Shown here: positions 36,533 through 45,964 of the stretch, in pieces | How positions within the stretch are numbered: position 1 is the first letter of the stretch | Layout: each line of letters starts with the position of its first letter | Source of the DNA: G963662905 sp965230045 | GTDB lineage: Bacteria > Bacteroidota > Bacteroidia > Bacteroidales > WRLA01 | DNA length: 64,000 nt | NCBI GenBank assembly: GCA_965230045.1 | Contig: OZ245940.1 | Span: forward strand, 248,001 to 312,000 | Reading direction: 5' to 3' | Program-made: the position numbers and the translations under genes | Notes under the pieces: model-generated | Told to the model about the DNA's origin: nothing | What the model saw: only the letters and a program-made list of their open reading frames with translations | The model's database searches: none

Positions 36533-36805
36533 ATGAGAGAAGTTGTTATTTTAATCCCCGATGTAGATGCCGAACAGAATGTGGAAATTGATGTTCGCAT
36601 AGATGGGCGCAAAAAGACCCTGCAATATCGTGTAGAATTGATTGACTGGGAAGGAAATGGTGTGCCGCCAAAAGATAAGGTGACGGTATTGCGTCATAAA
36701 ATTGAGGAATATGATAAAGACTGGGAGCTTGTAGAGGTTGGCGCGCCCAATGAAAATAATATTCCACTTACTTTCCGGAGAAGCATAGAGCATAACCCTC
36801 AATAA
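36533..36805 (+). CDS. Small conserved-looking hypothetical protein
   Basis: A 90-aa acidic protein with no signal peptide (REVVILIPDVDAEQNVEIDV, then RHKIEEYDKDWELVEVGAP). I do not recognise a family. It lies 9 nt upstream of the NTF2-like gene on the same strand, so they are probably co-transcribed. The regular strand-helix pattern and absence of low complexity support a real gene. Confidence 0.65.
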   Translation: MREVVILIPDVDAEQNVEIDVRIDGRKKTLQYRVELIDWEGNGVPPKDKVTVLRHKIEEYDKDWELVEVGAPNENNIPLTFRRSIEHNPQ

Positions 36806-36814
36806 AATTTCATC

Positions 36815-37255
36815 ATGAAAAAGTTTATTATTTTTTTTTCATTATTGGCCTTTCCATTTTTCCTTGCAGCTCAGGGAAGTGATGAGTATGCGATTAAAAA
36901 AGTAATACAGGAAGCCTATGTTGACGGGCTTCAAAACAAAGGCGACCTTCAGAAAACAAAGGACGGATTTCATCCTGATTTTAATCTTCTGGGATTAAAA
37001 AACGATGCATTGACCAAGCTTCCCATTGATAAATGGATTGTTTATGCCGAAAAGGCAAAGGAGCGAAACCCCGGGCCTCCGCCGGCAGATAAAATTGTAC
37101 GTGTGGAATTTGTGAATATTGATATAACCGGAAGTGCTGCCTGTGCAAAGATTGAGCTTTATAAAAACAAAAAGAAAATTTTCACGGATTATTTGTCACT
37201 TTATAAATTCAGCGACGGATGGAAAATTGTGAGTAAAATTTACTATCGACATTAA
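36815..37255 (+). CDS. Secreted NTF2-like (lumazine-binding-2 type) protein
   Basis: A 146-aa protein with an N-terminal signal peptide (IIFFSLLAFPFFLAAQG) and a mature domain with the SnoaL/NTF2 layout: IKKVIQEAYVDGLQNKGD, HPDFNLLGLKN, and KIELYKNKKKIFTDYLSLYKFSDGWKIVSKIYY at the end. Such proteins occur widely in Bacteroidota envelopes, mostly without known ligands. A strong terminator follows. Confidence 0.75.
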   Translation: MKKFIIFFSLLAFPFFLAAQGSDEYAIKKVIQEAYVDGLQNKGDLQKTKDGFHPDFNLLGLKNDALTKLPIDKWIVYAEKAKERNPGPPPADKIVRVEFVNIDITGSAACAKIELYKNKKKIFTDYLSLYKFSDGWKIVSKIYYRH

Positions 37256-37297
37256 ACCGAAGTTTATAGCTATTTAATTGATATTAAGAAGGTTTCT

Positions 37298-37321
37298 GGA
37301 GCGCAATGCGCTCCTTTTTTT
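37298..37321 (+). terminator. Intrinsic terminator
   Basis: The perfect stem GGAGCGC / GCGCTCC has a 3-nt loop and is followed by seven Ts. It ends the transcript of the two small plus-strand genes. Confidence 0.88.
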
Positions 37322-38720
37322 ATGGGTTTTCCTGAACCGGATAGGTTTCTAAGCTGCGGAAGCTGCGGAAAAGGGTTTGTCCTTTTTGAATGGTAACATT
37401 AAGCGGATGCTCACTGCTCTGCGTTTTGGATTTTGTTTCCAATTGGAGCTGATGTGTTCCCTCAGAAAGAGGGATGCGCGTATAACTGATGGAATAGGGC
37501 AGGGTTTGCCAATTGCGGGTGTCGGCTTTTTCGGTTACGGCATTGATAATGCCTACAATTGCTCCAATGTTTTTGTCCTGATCGCGCACGGCGCCCTCAA
37601 CGATTTTTTTTGTGGCCAGACGCAGCAATGAATTCCCCATTTCGCGCAACATACGGTCGTTTAAGGTTTTAAAACTGATGGCATTGATGTTTTCGGCCAT
37701 TTCGAGGGGATAGTTTTCGGCCCCGTTTCTCAATATTGCACTATGATAAACCGGTTTTCGTTCTAAATATTTTGGAAAGGCTACCCGCAAAAAGCTGAGA
37801 TCTGAAAACTCGCTTTGCTTTCCGGATGACCAATCGCCTATGAAAAACGGAAAGCTGAGGCCATATTCATCATTGGCAAAAGTAACCCAGCCACCACTGC
37901 CTTTAACTACTGAAAAATTGATGCTCCATTCGCCTTTCACCGGGCCAAAACCATTCGCCCAAAACAGCACCAATGCGCCGCCATCATTTTTCTGATGATG
38001 GTATTTCATATCAAATTTCCTTTCATAAAAATCGACCTGGTCCTGAAAGCCCGTTAAGTAGGCAGTGCGCAGCAGGTCATGCTTGAGCTGTTCGGGCGTG
38101 CTGATACCAAAAACCGGCTCATAAAGGCTGTCATATACTTTTACGGCATTACGGTAGGCGATAAAGGCGTTGTTATAATCATTATCAGCATCATACAATA
38201 AACCAATCAGTACATGGGCAAAAGCATCATCAGAATATTTGTTTTTATGCTTTTTGTATTTGTCGTTTAAAGCATAAAGTTTTTGGGTGATTTTTCGTGC
38301 TTCCACCAAGGCCGCATCACGCTTGCCCATCATCATAAAGTCCATCGCTTTATAATAATTTGTCATCACGTTTTCAATATCCTCAGGTTTATAGGGCTTT
38401 ACCATTGGATTGGTAATGAGTGCGAGCGCTTCGGAGCCCACATTTTTCTGATAATCTTCAATGTAAAAGTCTGCCTGCTGAAACCAGTCCGTGCTTTTTT
38501 GATAATCTGCCGTCATATAATCCAGCCAGCCGGCTTTAAAAAAATACAGCACGCGGTCTTTTCCTTTAACCGCTTTAGTGGAGTCGCGGCTAATATACTT
38601 TTGTGCTTTTTCAAGTTCTCCTTTTTGCACCATCTCCTGAAATTTTTGGTTTTTTTGGTAATAAGTAGCGCAACCAGAGAACAGAGTTGCAATAAAAATC
38701 AGGCTAATGAATTTACGCAT
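37320..38720 (-). CDS. COG3014-like lipoprotein with TPR-type helical repeats
   Basis: A 466-aa lipoprotein (signal ending LFSGCATYYQ, Cys about residue 17). The N-terminal half is alpha-helical and TPR-like (YFFKAGWLDYMTADYQKSTDWF, then HVLIGLLYDADNDYNNAFIAYRNAV). The C-terminal half is beta-rich. It closely follows the lpoB-like gene, a pairing seen in several bacteria that suggests a role in envelope or peptidoglycan synthase control. The precise function is unknown. Confidence 0.75.
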   Translation of the reverse strand: MRKFISLIFIATLFSGCATYYQKNQKFQEMVQKGELEKAQKYISRDSTKAVKGKDRVLYFFKAGWLDYMTADYQKSTDWFQQADFYIEDYQKNVGSEALALITNPMVKPYKPEDIENVMTNYYKAMDFMMMGKRDAALVEARKITQKLYALNDKYKKHKNKYSDDAFAHVLIGLLYDADNDYNNAFIAYRNAVKVYDSLYEPVFGISTPEQLKHDLLRTAYLTGFQDQVDFYERKFDMKYHHQKNDGGALVLFWANGFGPVKGEWSINFSVVKGSGGWVTFANDEYGLSFPFFIGDWSSGKQSEFSDLSFLRVAFPKYLERKPVYHSAILRNGAENYPLEMAENINAISFKTLNDRMLREMGNSLLRLATKKIVEGAVRDQDKNIGAIVGIINAVTEKADTRNWQTLPYSISYTRIPLSEGTHQLQLETKSKTQSSEHPLNVTIQKGQTLFRSFRSLETYPVQENP

Positions 38721-38744
38721 TTGCGGGTGCTTTTAGGATGATGA

Positions 38745-38793
38745 CATGAAAAAAGGCGGGAAAACAGAGCTGATATACAAACTGTTTTCCCGC
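38745..38793 (-). terminator. Minus-strand hairpin after the LpoB-like gene
   Basis: On the minus strand GCGGGAAAACAG pairs with CTGTTTTCCCGC across a 14-nt loop, followed by CTTTTTT. It lies between the LpoB-like gene and the COG3014 gene, so the two may be only partly co-transcribed. Confidence 0.75.
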
Positions 38794-38805
38794 TTATGCT
38801 ATAAA

Positions 38806-39396
38806 CTATTTATTGATGTATTTCTTGATTTTGCTTTCGCCAATCCAAACAATTTCGTTTGTTTCGATATTGGTAAGCTCAAGGTTAACCTGATAGAAGT
38901 TTACTTTTTCATCTTTGTAGCTGTCAACAATTTGAGCGATATCGCCCTGAAGCATAAAGTCGGCACCAATTTCGCGCCCCCATTTTTTCATGGTTTCCTG
39001 TGATGAATAGTCTTGCTGGTCGGCACGTTCACCACGGATTTCTTCTCGTTTTTGGCCGCCCTGCACTACGCGCACCTGATTGGATTTAATAAATGCCCTT
39101 TCCAGGTCTTTCACAAATGTTTCCGCATCAATGTGCTCATTTGTTTTGTTCTTAACAAAGCCGGCAATAACTACGGGTTTTTTACCGGGATGCTGGCGGT
39201 CAAAATCAATTAACCAATCACCGCCTAAAGCTTGAGAAATCATTTTTTGTGCTGTTTCGCGCGAATCCACATCGTTCCAGCGACCGCTGAGATCAATCGT
39301 TGTGTCTTCACTGACGCGTGTTACTTTTCGTGGGTTGCATGCCGTGATCAGGGCAATAGCCATGATGATCATACCAAAGTTCAGTAAACGTTTCAT
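38806..39396 (-). CDS. LpoB-like penicillin-binding protein activator lipoprotein
   Basis: A 196-aa lipoprotein with lipobox IALITAC at Cys20. It has DLSGRWNDVDSRETAQKMIS, VVIAGFVKNKTNEHIDAETF and GADFMLQGDIAQIVDS, the segments expected of the LpoB/COG3417 family. In enterobacteria LpoB activates PBP1b; in Bacteroidota the role is by homology only. The COG3014-like lipoprotein gene follows downstream after a hairpin. Confidence 0.82.
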   Translation of the reverse strand: MKRLLNFGMIIMAIALITACNPRKVTRVSEDTTIDLSGRWNDVDSRETAQKMISQALGGDWLIDFDRQHPGKKPVVIAGFVKNKTNEHIDAETFVKDLERAFIKSNQVRVVQGGQKREEIRGERADQQDYSSQETMKKWGREIGADFMLQGDIAQIVDSYKDEKVNFYQVNLELTNIETNEIVWIGESKIKKYINK

Positions 39397-39482
39397 ACGT
39401 ATATTTTTTCAAGGTTTAAATTTCAATTATTAGGCTACGCCAAATATACAAGCTTCATGCCAATTTTTAAAGAAAACAACAT

Positions 39483-39515
39483 AAAAAAAGCCGGACTTTT
39501 AATCCGGCTTTTTTG
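39483..39515. terminator. Bidirectional terminator after the S46 peptidase gene
   Basis: AAAAAGCCGGA pairs with TCCGGCTTTTTT around a short loop, with A-runs and T-runs at both ends. It lies 19 nt past the peptidase stop on the minus strand. Confidence 0.87.
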
Positions 39516-39533
39516 TATGATCGCTGATGTATT

Positions 39534-41771
39534 TTATTCTACAATATCAAGCTCATCAATAAGGTTTTGCGCTCCGGCAAATTTATCGATGATGAAAAGA
39601 ACGTAGCGCACATCCACGTTGATGGTACGTTGCAGTTCTGTTTCAAAGGCGATATCGCCGCTCATGGCTTCCCAGTTTCCATCAAAAGCAATGCCGATCA
39701 GTTCGCCATTGGCATTCATTACAGGGCTGCCCGAGTTGCCTCCGGTGATGTCGTTGGTAGAAAGGAAACAAGTAACAATTTCGTCTTTACCGTTGATTTT
39801 GGATCCGTAACGGCCAAAGTCCTTGCTTGTCCAAAGTTCTTTCAGTTTTTCATGAACCACGAATTCCATATTGTCCGGATCTTCTTTTTCCATAACGCCC
39901 GAAAGTGTGGTTACAAAATCATAATGAACCGCATCGGCAGGATAATAATCCAGTACTTTACCGTAAGTCATGCGCAAAGTAGAGTTGGCATTGGGATAAT
40001 ATTTTTTATCCGGGTTCATTTCCATTAGGCCGGCAACAAAAAGGCGGTTTCCTTTGCCAATGTAATTGCTTTCAATTTCGCCAACTTCCTGATACACCTT
40101 ACGGATACTGGAAACCATACTGAGTGCAATTTCGAAAGCAGGATCTTTTTCCATCTTCTTCAGTGATGGTTTTTCAACGAATTTTTTCAGGTTTGCTTCG
40201 CTGGCAAATGCTGATTTTTCATAAACATAATCAGCCCATTTATTGAAATCACCTTTAAATTTCTTTTCAAATTTCCTGAAAATTTCAGACTGCTGGTCTT
40301 TTGGGACTTCGGTATAGTACATTTCCAGAAGTGCAGCAAAAAGCTTGCGGTCGGTAGGGAGGTTAAAGTTTTTGAAATGTTCGGGGGCTTCTTCGAGCAA
40401 TTGTTTTGCAGCAGCCTGAATATCTTCATCGTATGCTTTTTTCTCTTTGCCTTTTGCTTTATCCTGCATTTTCAGTTGCGAATAAAGGCTGAACGCTCCA
40501 AAACTGTAATAAATAATTTCCGGGCCCTGGAAAACGGCTTCGTTCAGATAGGTGGAAACCATAGCATATTTTTCCATTTTTTCGTAACCTTCTTTAATGA
40601 GGTTCAGGGCATTGCCATATTTCTTTTCGCGTTCGGCATCTTTTTTCACCCAATCCGTGAATTCCTTTTCGATGGCTTGTTTCTTTTCAAAAACCTTCAG
40701 GCGTTTCAGTCCTTTAGTTTGGCCGATAAAATATTTCCAGTAATTGGCGGTACTTGCATATTTTGAAGAATACATGATTTTGATGGCCTTATCGGCATTC
40801 ATGTCTTCGCGCATGATTTCAAGTTTTTTATCACGGATATCAACCACGGTTGGGTTGTTTTTTTCGATGGCATATTCCACTCCAAAGGAAGTGAGGTAGC
40901 GGTCTGTTCCTCCGGGGAAGCCCCAGATCATCGCGAAATCATCTTTTTCAACACCTTTAATCGAAACCGGGAGGTGGTGTTTTGGCTTGAGCGGCACATT
41001 ATCTTCTGAATATTCAGCAGGATTTCCGTCCTTATCGGCATAAACGCGGAAAATACTGAAATCGCCGGTATGGCGTGGCCACATCCAGTTATCGGTATCG
41101 CCACCGTATTTTCCGATAGACGATGGAGGGGCACCTACCAGTCGAACATCTTTAAAAGTTTGATAAACAAAGAGGTAAAATTCATTTCCATCGAAAAAGC
41201 TTTTTACGATCGGGTTATACTTTCCGTCCTCAGCAGCTTTTTCTTCGATGCCTTTTGAAATTTCCTGAATTTTTTCACTGCGTTCGTCTTCTGTCATTTC
41301 ATCATTAAGGGCAGAAAGAATGGTGTCTGTTACGTCTTCCATACGCACCAAAGTTGAAGCGGTCAGGCCGGGGTTTGGCAGCTCTTCTTCGTGGCTGTAG
41401 GCCCAGAAACCTTCGGTAAGATAATCGTGTTCTACGGAGCTATGTTCCTGAATAGAACCATAACCACAGTGGTGGTTGGTGAAAATCAAACCTTTGGAAG
41501 AAACAATTTCGCCGGTACAGAAATATCCGCGAGGGGCACTGCCCTCAGCCAGACCAACAATAGCGTCTTTCAGGCTGGAATGATTGATGCTGTAGAGCTC
41601 TTCGGGTGTGAGCTGAAGGCCCATTTTTTGCATATCGGTATAGTTGAGGCGCTCAACAAACATAGGAAGCCACATGCCTTCATCGGGAGGTGTGGTGGCA
41701 AAACTAGCTTTCAAACTGAAAGCCAGTACAGTCAGCAATGTAAAAAGCAGTTTCGTGACAGTCTTTTTCAT
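39534..41771 (-). CDS. S46-family dipeptidyl-peptidase (DPP7-like)
   Basis: A 745-aa secreted serine peptidase with signal peptide (KLLFTLLTVLAFSLKASFAT). The catalytic triad is visible: His in IFTNHHCGYG (about residue 100), Asp in DNWMWPRHTGDFSIFRVY, and Ser in TGGNSGSPVMNANGELIGIA. FDGNWEAMSGDIAF near the S1 pocket resembles DPP7 (hydrophobic P1) more than DPP11 (Arg in the pocket). It would release dipeptides from peptides in the periplasm, fitting an amino-acid-using lifestyle. Confidence 0.92.
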   Translation of the reverse strand: MKKTVTKLLFTLLTVLAFSLKASFATTPPDEGMWLPMFVERLNYTDMQKMGLQLTPEELYSINHSSLKDAIVGLAEGSAPRGYFCTGEIVSSKGLIFTNHHCGYGSIQEHSSVEHDYLTEGFWAYSHEEELPNPGLTASTLVRMEDVTDTILSALNDEMTEDERSEKIQEISKGIEEKAAEDGKYNPIVKSFFDGNEFYLFVYQTFKDVRLVGAPPSSIGKYGGDTDNWMWPRHTGDFSIFRVYADKDGNPAEYSEDNVPLKPKHHLPVSIKGVEKDDFAMIWGFPGGTDRYLTSFGVEYAIEKNNPTVVDIRDKKLEIMREDMNADKAIKIMYSSKYASTANYWKYFIGQTKGLKRLKVFEKKQAIEKEFTDWVKKDAEREKKYGNALNLIKEGYEKMEKYAMVSTYLNEAVFQGPEIIYYSFGAFSLYSQLKMQDKAKGKEKKAYDEDIQAAAKQLLEEAPEHFKNFNLPTDRKLFAALLEMYYTEVPKDQQSEIFRKFEKKFKGDFNKWADYVYEKSAFASEANLKKFVEKPSLKKMEKDPAFEIALSMVSSIRKVYQEVGEIESNYIGKGNRLFVAGLMEMNPDKKYYPNANSTLRMTYGKVLDYYPADAVHYDFVTTLSGVMEKEDPDNMEFVVHEKLKELWTSKDFGRYGSKINGKDEIVTCFLSTNDITGGNSGSPVMNANGELIGIAFDGNWEAMSGDIAFETELQRTINVDVRYVLFIIDKFAGAQNLIDELDIVE

Positions 41772-41878
41772 ACGATTTAATAGCTTAGTGTGATTTTAAA
41801 TTAATGATTTTCAATTTTTCAGTCGGCTAAATTATAAATTAATGATATTTCTTCGTTTTTTTGTAGCCAGAAAATGAA

Positions 41879-43003
41879 ATGAAGGACAGGATTATGTACA
41901 AAGATGACCAGAGAAGCGTATTGACACTTGATGCCGGAGGGACCAATTTTGTTTTTTCCGCCATTAAGGCAGGTGAGGAAGTTATCCAACCCATTACAAT
42001 GTCGGCAAAAGGCGAAGATATTGATGAGGTTTTGCAGAAGATTATCAATGGTTTTAAACAAAGTAAAGAACAATTGGGCGAAGACCCGGTTGCCATTTCC
42101 TTTAGTTTTCCCGGGCCGGCCAATTACGAAAAAGGCATTATCGGCGATTTGGAAAACCTGCCCGCATTTCGTGGGGGTGTGGCTTTGGGGCCGATGCTCG
42201 AGGATATTTTCGGCCTTCCGGTTTTTATCAATAATGATGGCGATCTTTTTGCATATGGTGAAGCCATTGCCGGCCTCCTGCCCGAAATCAATGCTCAGTT
42301 AAAAAAATCAGACAGCCCGAAACAATATAAAAACCTTTTTGGGGCAACTTTTGGAACCGGTTTTGGCGGCGGTATCGTTAGCCATAATGAAATTTTCACC
42401 GGAGATAATTCTGCTCAGGGCGAAATCAACCGCTTTGGAAACAGCCTCGACAAACGTTTCAGCGCAGAAGAGCATATCAGCATCCGCGGATTGCGCCGTG
42501 TTTTTGCACGCGAAGCCAATCTGGAGTTTGAGCAATGTCCCGATCCCTTCGAAATTTTTAAAATTGCACAAAACGAAGGACATAAGTGCCATAAAGCGGC
42601 ACAAAATGCTTTCAGGGAATTTGCAGTCGTAGCCGGTAATGCACTGGCCGATGCCGTTTCGCTGGTGGATGGACTGGTAGTTCTGGGCGGAGGGCTCTCC
42701 GGAGCGCATTCCGTTTTTCTCGATTATCTCGTTGCGGAAATGAACCGCTATTTTGAAACCCACGACAACGGTAAAGTGGAACGCATGGAAGTTAAAGCCT
42801 TTAACCTCGAAGACCCGAAGAGCCATGAGCTGTTCATCAAAGGAAATCCAAAGGAAATAAAAGTACCTTATTCCGACCGCAAAATCATGTACGACCCGCT
42901 GAAACGGATTGGCATTGGCGTGAGCCGTCTCGGTACTTCAAGAGCCGTTTCGATTGGCGCTTATGCCTATGCATTGAAGCAGGTTGATGCAATGAGCCAA
43001 TAG
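41879..43003 (+). CDS. ROK-family protein (putative sugar kinase), atypical
   Basis: A 374-aa ASKHA-fold protein with an N-terminal phosphate loop VLTLDAGGTNFVFSAIK, sugar-site-like FINNDGDLFAYGEA (NND), and FGATFGTGFGGGIV. The Zn motif CxCGxxGC that defines most ROK proteins is absent; the region reads SAQGEINRFGNSL. It could be a divergent glucokinase-like enzyme or have lost catalysis. An alternative start Met lies 5 codons downstream. ydcF follows 21 nt later. Confidence 0.8.
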   Translation: MKDRIMYKDDQRSVLTLDAGGTNFVFSAIKAGEEVIQPITMSAKGEDIDEVLQKIINGFKQSKEQLGEDPVAISFSFPGPANYEKGIIGDLENLPAFRGGVALGPMLEDIFGLPVFINNDGDLFAYGEAIAGLLPEINAQLKKSDSPKQYKNLFGATFGTGFGGGIVSHNEIFTGDNSAQGEINRFGNSLDKRFSAEEHISIRGLRRVFAREANLEFEQCPDPFEIFKIAQNEGHKCHKAAQNAFREFAVVAGNALADAVSLVDGLVVLGGGLSGAHSVFLDYLVAEMNRYFETHDNGKVERMEVKAFNLEDPKSHELFIKGNPKEIKVPYSDRKIMYDPLKRIGIGVSRLGTSRAVSIGAYAYALKQVDAMSQ

Positions 43004-43024
43004 TGAAGCTCATTTTTACAGGAA

Positions 43025-43741
43025 ATGACAAAAAAATATATTTCACGCTTTCTGGCTTTTTTTAAATACCTGCTGATTGTTTTTGGCAGTATTTTCCTTT
43101 TGAGCCTGATCCTCTCCTTTACAACAGCCCCTTTTTGGGCTTATTACTGGCTGGGAACAAGCAAATCCGAGCTGAAATCCCCTCCCGAAAGCATCGTAAT
43201 GCTGGGGGGCAGCGGTATGCCCGGAAAATCGAACCTGATGCGCTGCTGGTTTACGGCCAAAGCCTACCACAGTTTTCCCGGAACCAAAGTAATTGTGGCT
43301 ATGCCCGGCGATACGCTCGATCAAAGCAGTACGCCCCGCCTGATGAAAGAGGAACTGATTTTGCGTGGTATTCCCGACAGCTTGTTGGTTTTTGAAGCAT
43401 CGGGCACAAATACACGTGCACAGGCGCTTAATTGTGCCCAAATTCTGCCTTTGCACCAAAATGTACTGCTTGTTACCTCACCGGAGCATATGCGCAGGTC
43501 GGTGCTCTGTTTCCAAAAAACCGGATTTGAGAAAGTGAGCGCATTGCCTGCCTTTGAAACAGATACTGAAGCCGATCTCACTTTTGATGATGATGAACTG
43601 GGCAAAGACAAACTTCTTCTGCCCGATGTTGGAGGCAGCATCTCGCTTCGCTATCAGATGTGGAGCCACCTCAAATATGAAATTATGGTTACCCGGGAGA
43701 TGATGGCTTTGGGATATTATAAGTTACGGGGGTGGATATAA
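43025..43741 (+). CDS. YdcF-family (DUF218) membrane-anchored protein
   Basis: A 238-aa protein with an N-terminal membrane helix (YLLIVFGSIFLLSLILSF) and a DUF218 domain: SIVMLGGSGMPGKSNLMRC, VIVAMPGDTLD, ASGTNTRAQALNCAQIL and VLLVTSPEHMRRSVLCFQKTGF. Family members are linked to envelope processes, but their chemistry is not settled. It is probably co-transcribed with the ROK gene. Confidence 0.82.
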   Translation: MTKKYISRFLAFFKYLLIVFGSIFLLSLILSFTTAPFWAYYWLGTSKSELKSPPESIVMLGGSGMPGKSNLMRCWFTAKAYHSFPGTKVIVAMPGDTLDQSSTPRLMKEELILRGIPDSLLVFEASGTNTRAQALNCAQILPLHQNVLLVTSPEHMRRSVLCFQKTGFEKVSALPAFETDTEADLTFDDDELGKDKLLLPDVGGSISLRYQMWSHLKYEIMVTREMMALGYYKLRGWI

Positions 43742-43927
43742 AATCGGCCTCTCGACTCCCTAGGCTTACTTCGGCTTCGCTTGGTTCGGCTCCGCTCACC
43801 ACAACGCAGCACATCGCAGCACAGGCCGCTCAGGGAACACGCTCGAGGACCTTGGATTGATGTTGAATACTTAAATTAAGGTCCCTGAGCGTAATTGAAG
43901 GAAGCTGAAAGGCCAATATCAAAACCA
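43742..43927. repeat. Palindromic intergenic segment
   Basis: The gap between ydcF and lpxD (converging genes) carries CGCTCAGGGA and its inverse TCCCTGAGCG together with GACCTT / AAGGTC, forming a long stem with a large loop (about 43828-43900). It also has a TTCGGCTTCG / GGTTCGGCTCCGCTCACC repeat, of the same type as text around 62190-62230. It may act as a terminator or be a dispersed element. Confidence 0.45.
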
Positions 43928-44929
43928 CTACTTCTTCACATCCCGAGCCAGTTTTCTGATGGCAACCCACTCTTTGAGTTTGTCGCGGGAGTCGGCTGCG
44001 GGATAGCCCAATACGGTTTGTCCGGCTTTTACATCATTCATCACACCCGAACCTGCTGCAACAATCGCACCTGACTCAATAGTTGTGTGGTCTTTGATGC
44101 TGGCACTGCCACCGATAATTACGCCATCGCCAAGGGTAACCGAACCGGCCAGACCGCTATTCCCGGCCATAATGCAGGAACGCCCCAAAACACAATTGTG
44201 GGCAATCTGCACCAGATTGTCGATTTTACAGCCATCGCCTACAATGGTAGAGCTGAATTTGCCACGATCCACACATGAATTGGCGCCAATTTCCACAGCA
44301 TTTCCAATAACAACATTCCCGATTTGCGGGATTTTCACCAGGCCACGGCCATCTTCTGCCGGACGGAACCCAAATCCATCGGCTCCAATACTGGCATTGG
44401 GATGGAAAATGCAATAGCTGCCAATTTGTGTGCGTTCGCGAATGATCACGCCCGGCCAGATGATGTTCATGGCACCAATTACGGTATCATCAAGGATAGT
44501 AACATTGGGATAAATCCTTGTTCCATCGCCTATCACCACATTTTTTCCGATGTACGTTCCTGCGCCGATTTTGCAAGCCCGCCCGATTTTTGCACTTTCG
44601 TGGATGATGGCTTTCGGGTCGATATCGCTTTCAAATTCAGGCAGTCCGGGATCGAAAAGCTCCAGGATTTTAGCCATGGCCAGATCGGCATTGGGCACGC
44701 GGATCAAAGCCCTGTCATCGCCGGCTTCCAAATTAAGTTTGGCATCAACTACCGCAGCACCGGCTTTGGACTGTGGCCAAAGTTTCATAAACTTCCGGTT
44801 TCCGATAAAACTGATATGGTGTTTTTCTGCGCGTTCGAGTTGTTCCGGACCTTCAAAAAGCTGATCCGTTTGTCCGGTAATTTCACCATCGATATGCTGG
44901 TTGATTTCTTCTATTGAAAGTTTCTTCAT
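43928..44929 (-). CDS. lpxD: UDP-3-O-acylglucosamine N-acyltransferase LpxD homologue
   Basis: The start at 44929 (MKKLSIEEINQH) is preferred; upstream residues to 44995 look like translated leader. The 333-aa protein has a UDP-binding N-terminal domain (ISFIGNRKFMKLWPQSKAGA), then a left-handed beta-helix with the hallmark IGADGFGF and catalytic His in VQIAHNCVLG. LpxD adds the second hydroxyacyl chain of lipid A. No lpxC/fabZ or lpxA lies beside it, unlike the usual Bacteroidota cluster, so it may be a second copy. Confidence 0.87.
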   Translation of the reverse strand: MKKLSIEEINQHIDGEITGQTDQLFEGPEQLERAEKHHISFIGNRKFMKLWPQSKAGAAVVDAKLNLEAGDDRALIRVPNADLAMAKILELFDPGLPEFESDIDPKAIIHESAKIGRACKIGAGTYIGKNVVIGDGTRIYPNVTILDDTVIGAMNIIWPGVIIRERTQIGSYCIFHPNASIGADGFGFRPAEDGRGLVKIPQIGNVVIGNAVEIGANSCVDRGKFSSTIVGDGCKIDNLVQIAHNCVLGRSCIMAGNSGLAGSVTLGDGVIIGGSASIKDHTTIESGAIVAAGSGVMNDVKAGQTVLGYPAADSRDKLKEWVAIRKLARDVKK

Positions 44930-44933
44930 AATC

Positions 44934-44972
44934 CTTTTGTTTTGGCAAATCAAGGCATAAAAGTACGAAAAG
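44934..44972 (-). promoter_or_regulatory. Shared promoter-like block upstream of lpxD
   Basis: On the minus strand CTTTTCGTACTTTTAT is followed by CC...ATTTGCCAAAACAAAA ending a few nt before the ATG. The same block with the same spacing precedes the patatin gene. TTTTCG and the GATTTG-like element are about 17 nt apart, near the spacing of Bacteroidota -33/-7 promoters. Confidence 0.5.
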
Positions 44973-45044
44973 CATACAATCATTAGCCATAGCAATTCCT
45001 GAGGCTAATAAAATTTCGTGAATGTGCAATTGAGAAAAAGGCAA

Positions 45045-45959
45045 TTATTTCCGTAATTGGATTCCTTCTTTTTTGAGCAGGGCAATAATTTGCGGCAAAG
45101 AAGCCTTTGCTGCCGCCACGCCCAATTCGTAGAGCTTCTTGTTATCTTTACTGCTCATAAGTGGTAATCCCTCTAAATCAGGACTAATGACAATATCAGC
45201 ATCTTTACTGTTGTATTCACTCATATTATGTGCAGCTACCGTATAGGCTCTTTGATAAACCTGTTTGCGGTTTTTCATTTCGGGAAGCGTATCAAAGCCC
45301 ATAATGCGCACAGCAATAATGATTTTCGGATTGTACTCCCGCGCGATATTGGCCGGAACGCAATCCAGCACACCCCCATCAACGAAGGTTGTACCGTACA
45401 TTTTGACCGGTTCGAATATGCCCGGAATGGCACAGGAAGCATTTACCGAAGGAGCAATAGGGCCAGCTTTTAAGGCCACTGTTTTCCCCTTTTCGATATC
45501 TGTGGTAACCGCAACAAACGGGATTCTTGTATCCTCGATTTTAGTAATATCAATATTTTTATTGATATAGGATTGTAAACGTTTTCCGGAGACAAAACCT
45601 TCGGTAGAACGTAAAAGCGAAAAATCGAATACATCCCGCGCTTTGGTTGACCCTACAAGTCCCACAAGCGAATCGATATGCGGTTTGCTTGCGTAAAGTG
45701 CTCCAACCAGGCTGCCGGCCGATGTGCCTACTATTAAATCAATAGGGATGCCCTCTTCTTCAAGGATTTTAATGACACCCACATGAGCCATCCCATGAAA
45801 GGCCCCGCCGCCCAGCACCAATGCTACATTCGGCGGGCTGATTTGCCGCGCAGCCGGCTGTTTTACCGGCGTTTCGATTACCATAAATTTCCGGGAGCAT
45901 GACGAAAAAACCAGGCTGAAGGCTATTGTTGCAAGGAACAGTAATTTTAGTGTTTTCAT
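45045..45959 (-). CDS. Patatin-like phospholipase lipoprotein
   Basis: A 304-aa patatin-domain protein with lipobox FSLVFSSC (about Cys20). The oxyanion hole is GGGAFHGMAHVG, the nucleophile elbow GTSAGSLVGAL (Ser in GxSxG), and the catalytic Asp lies in FVDGGVLDCVPA. It should be an acyl hydrolase attached to the outer membrane on its periplasmic or outer face. It shares its promoter block with lpxD and lies between lpxD and an AEC transporter gene. Confidence 0.87.
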   Translation of the reverse strand: MKTLKLLFLATIAFSLVFSSCSRKFMVIETPVKQPAARQISPPNVALVLGGGAFHGMAHVGVIKILEEEGIPIDLIVGTSAGSLVGALYASKPHIDSLVGLVGSTKARDVFDFSLLRSTEGFVSGKRLQSYINKNIDITKIEDTRIPFVAVTTDIEKGKTVALKAGPIAPSVNASCAIPGIFEPVKMYGTTFVDGGVLDCVPANIAREYNPKIIIAVRIMGFDTLPEMKNRKQVYQRAYTVAAHNMSEYNSKDADIVISPDLEGLPLMSSKDNKKLYELGVAAAKASLPQIIALLKKEGIQLRK

Positions 45960-45964
45960 AATAT

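Noticed and set aside
44930..44995. Longer lpxD start at 44995
   Set aside because: The extra 22 residues resemble no LpxD N-terminus and overlap the duplicated promoter block.
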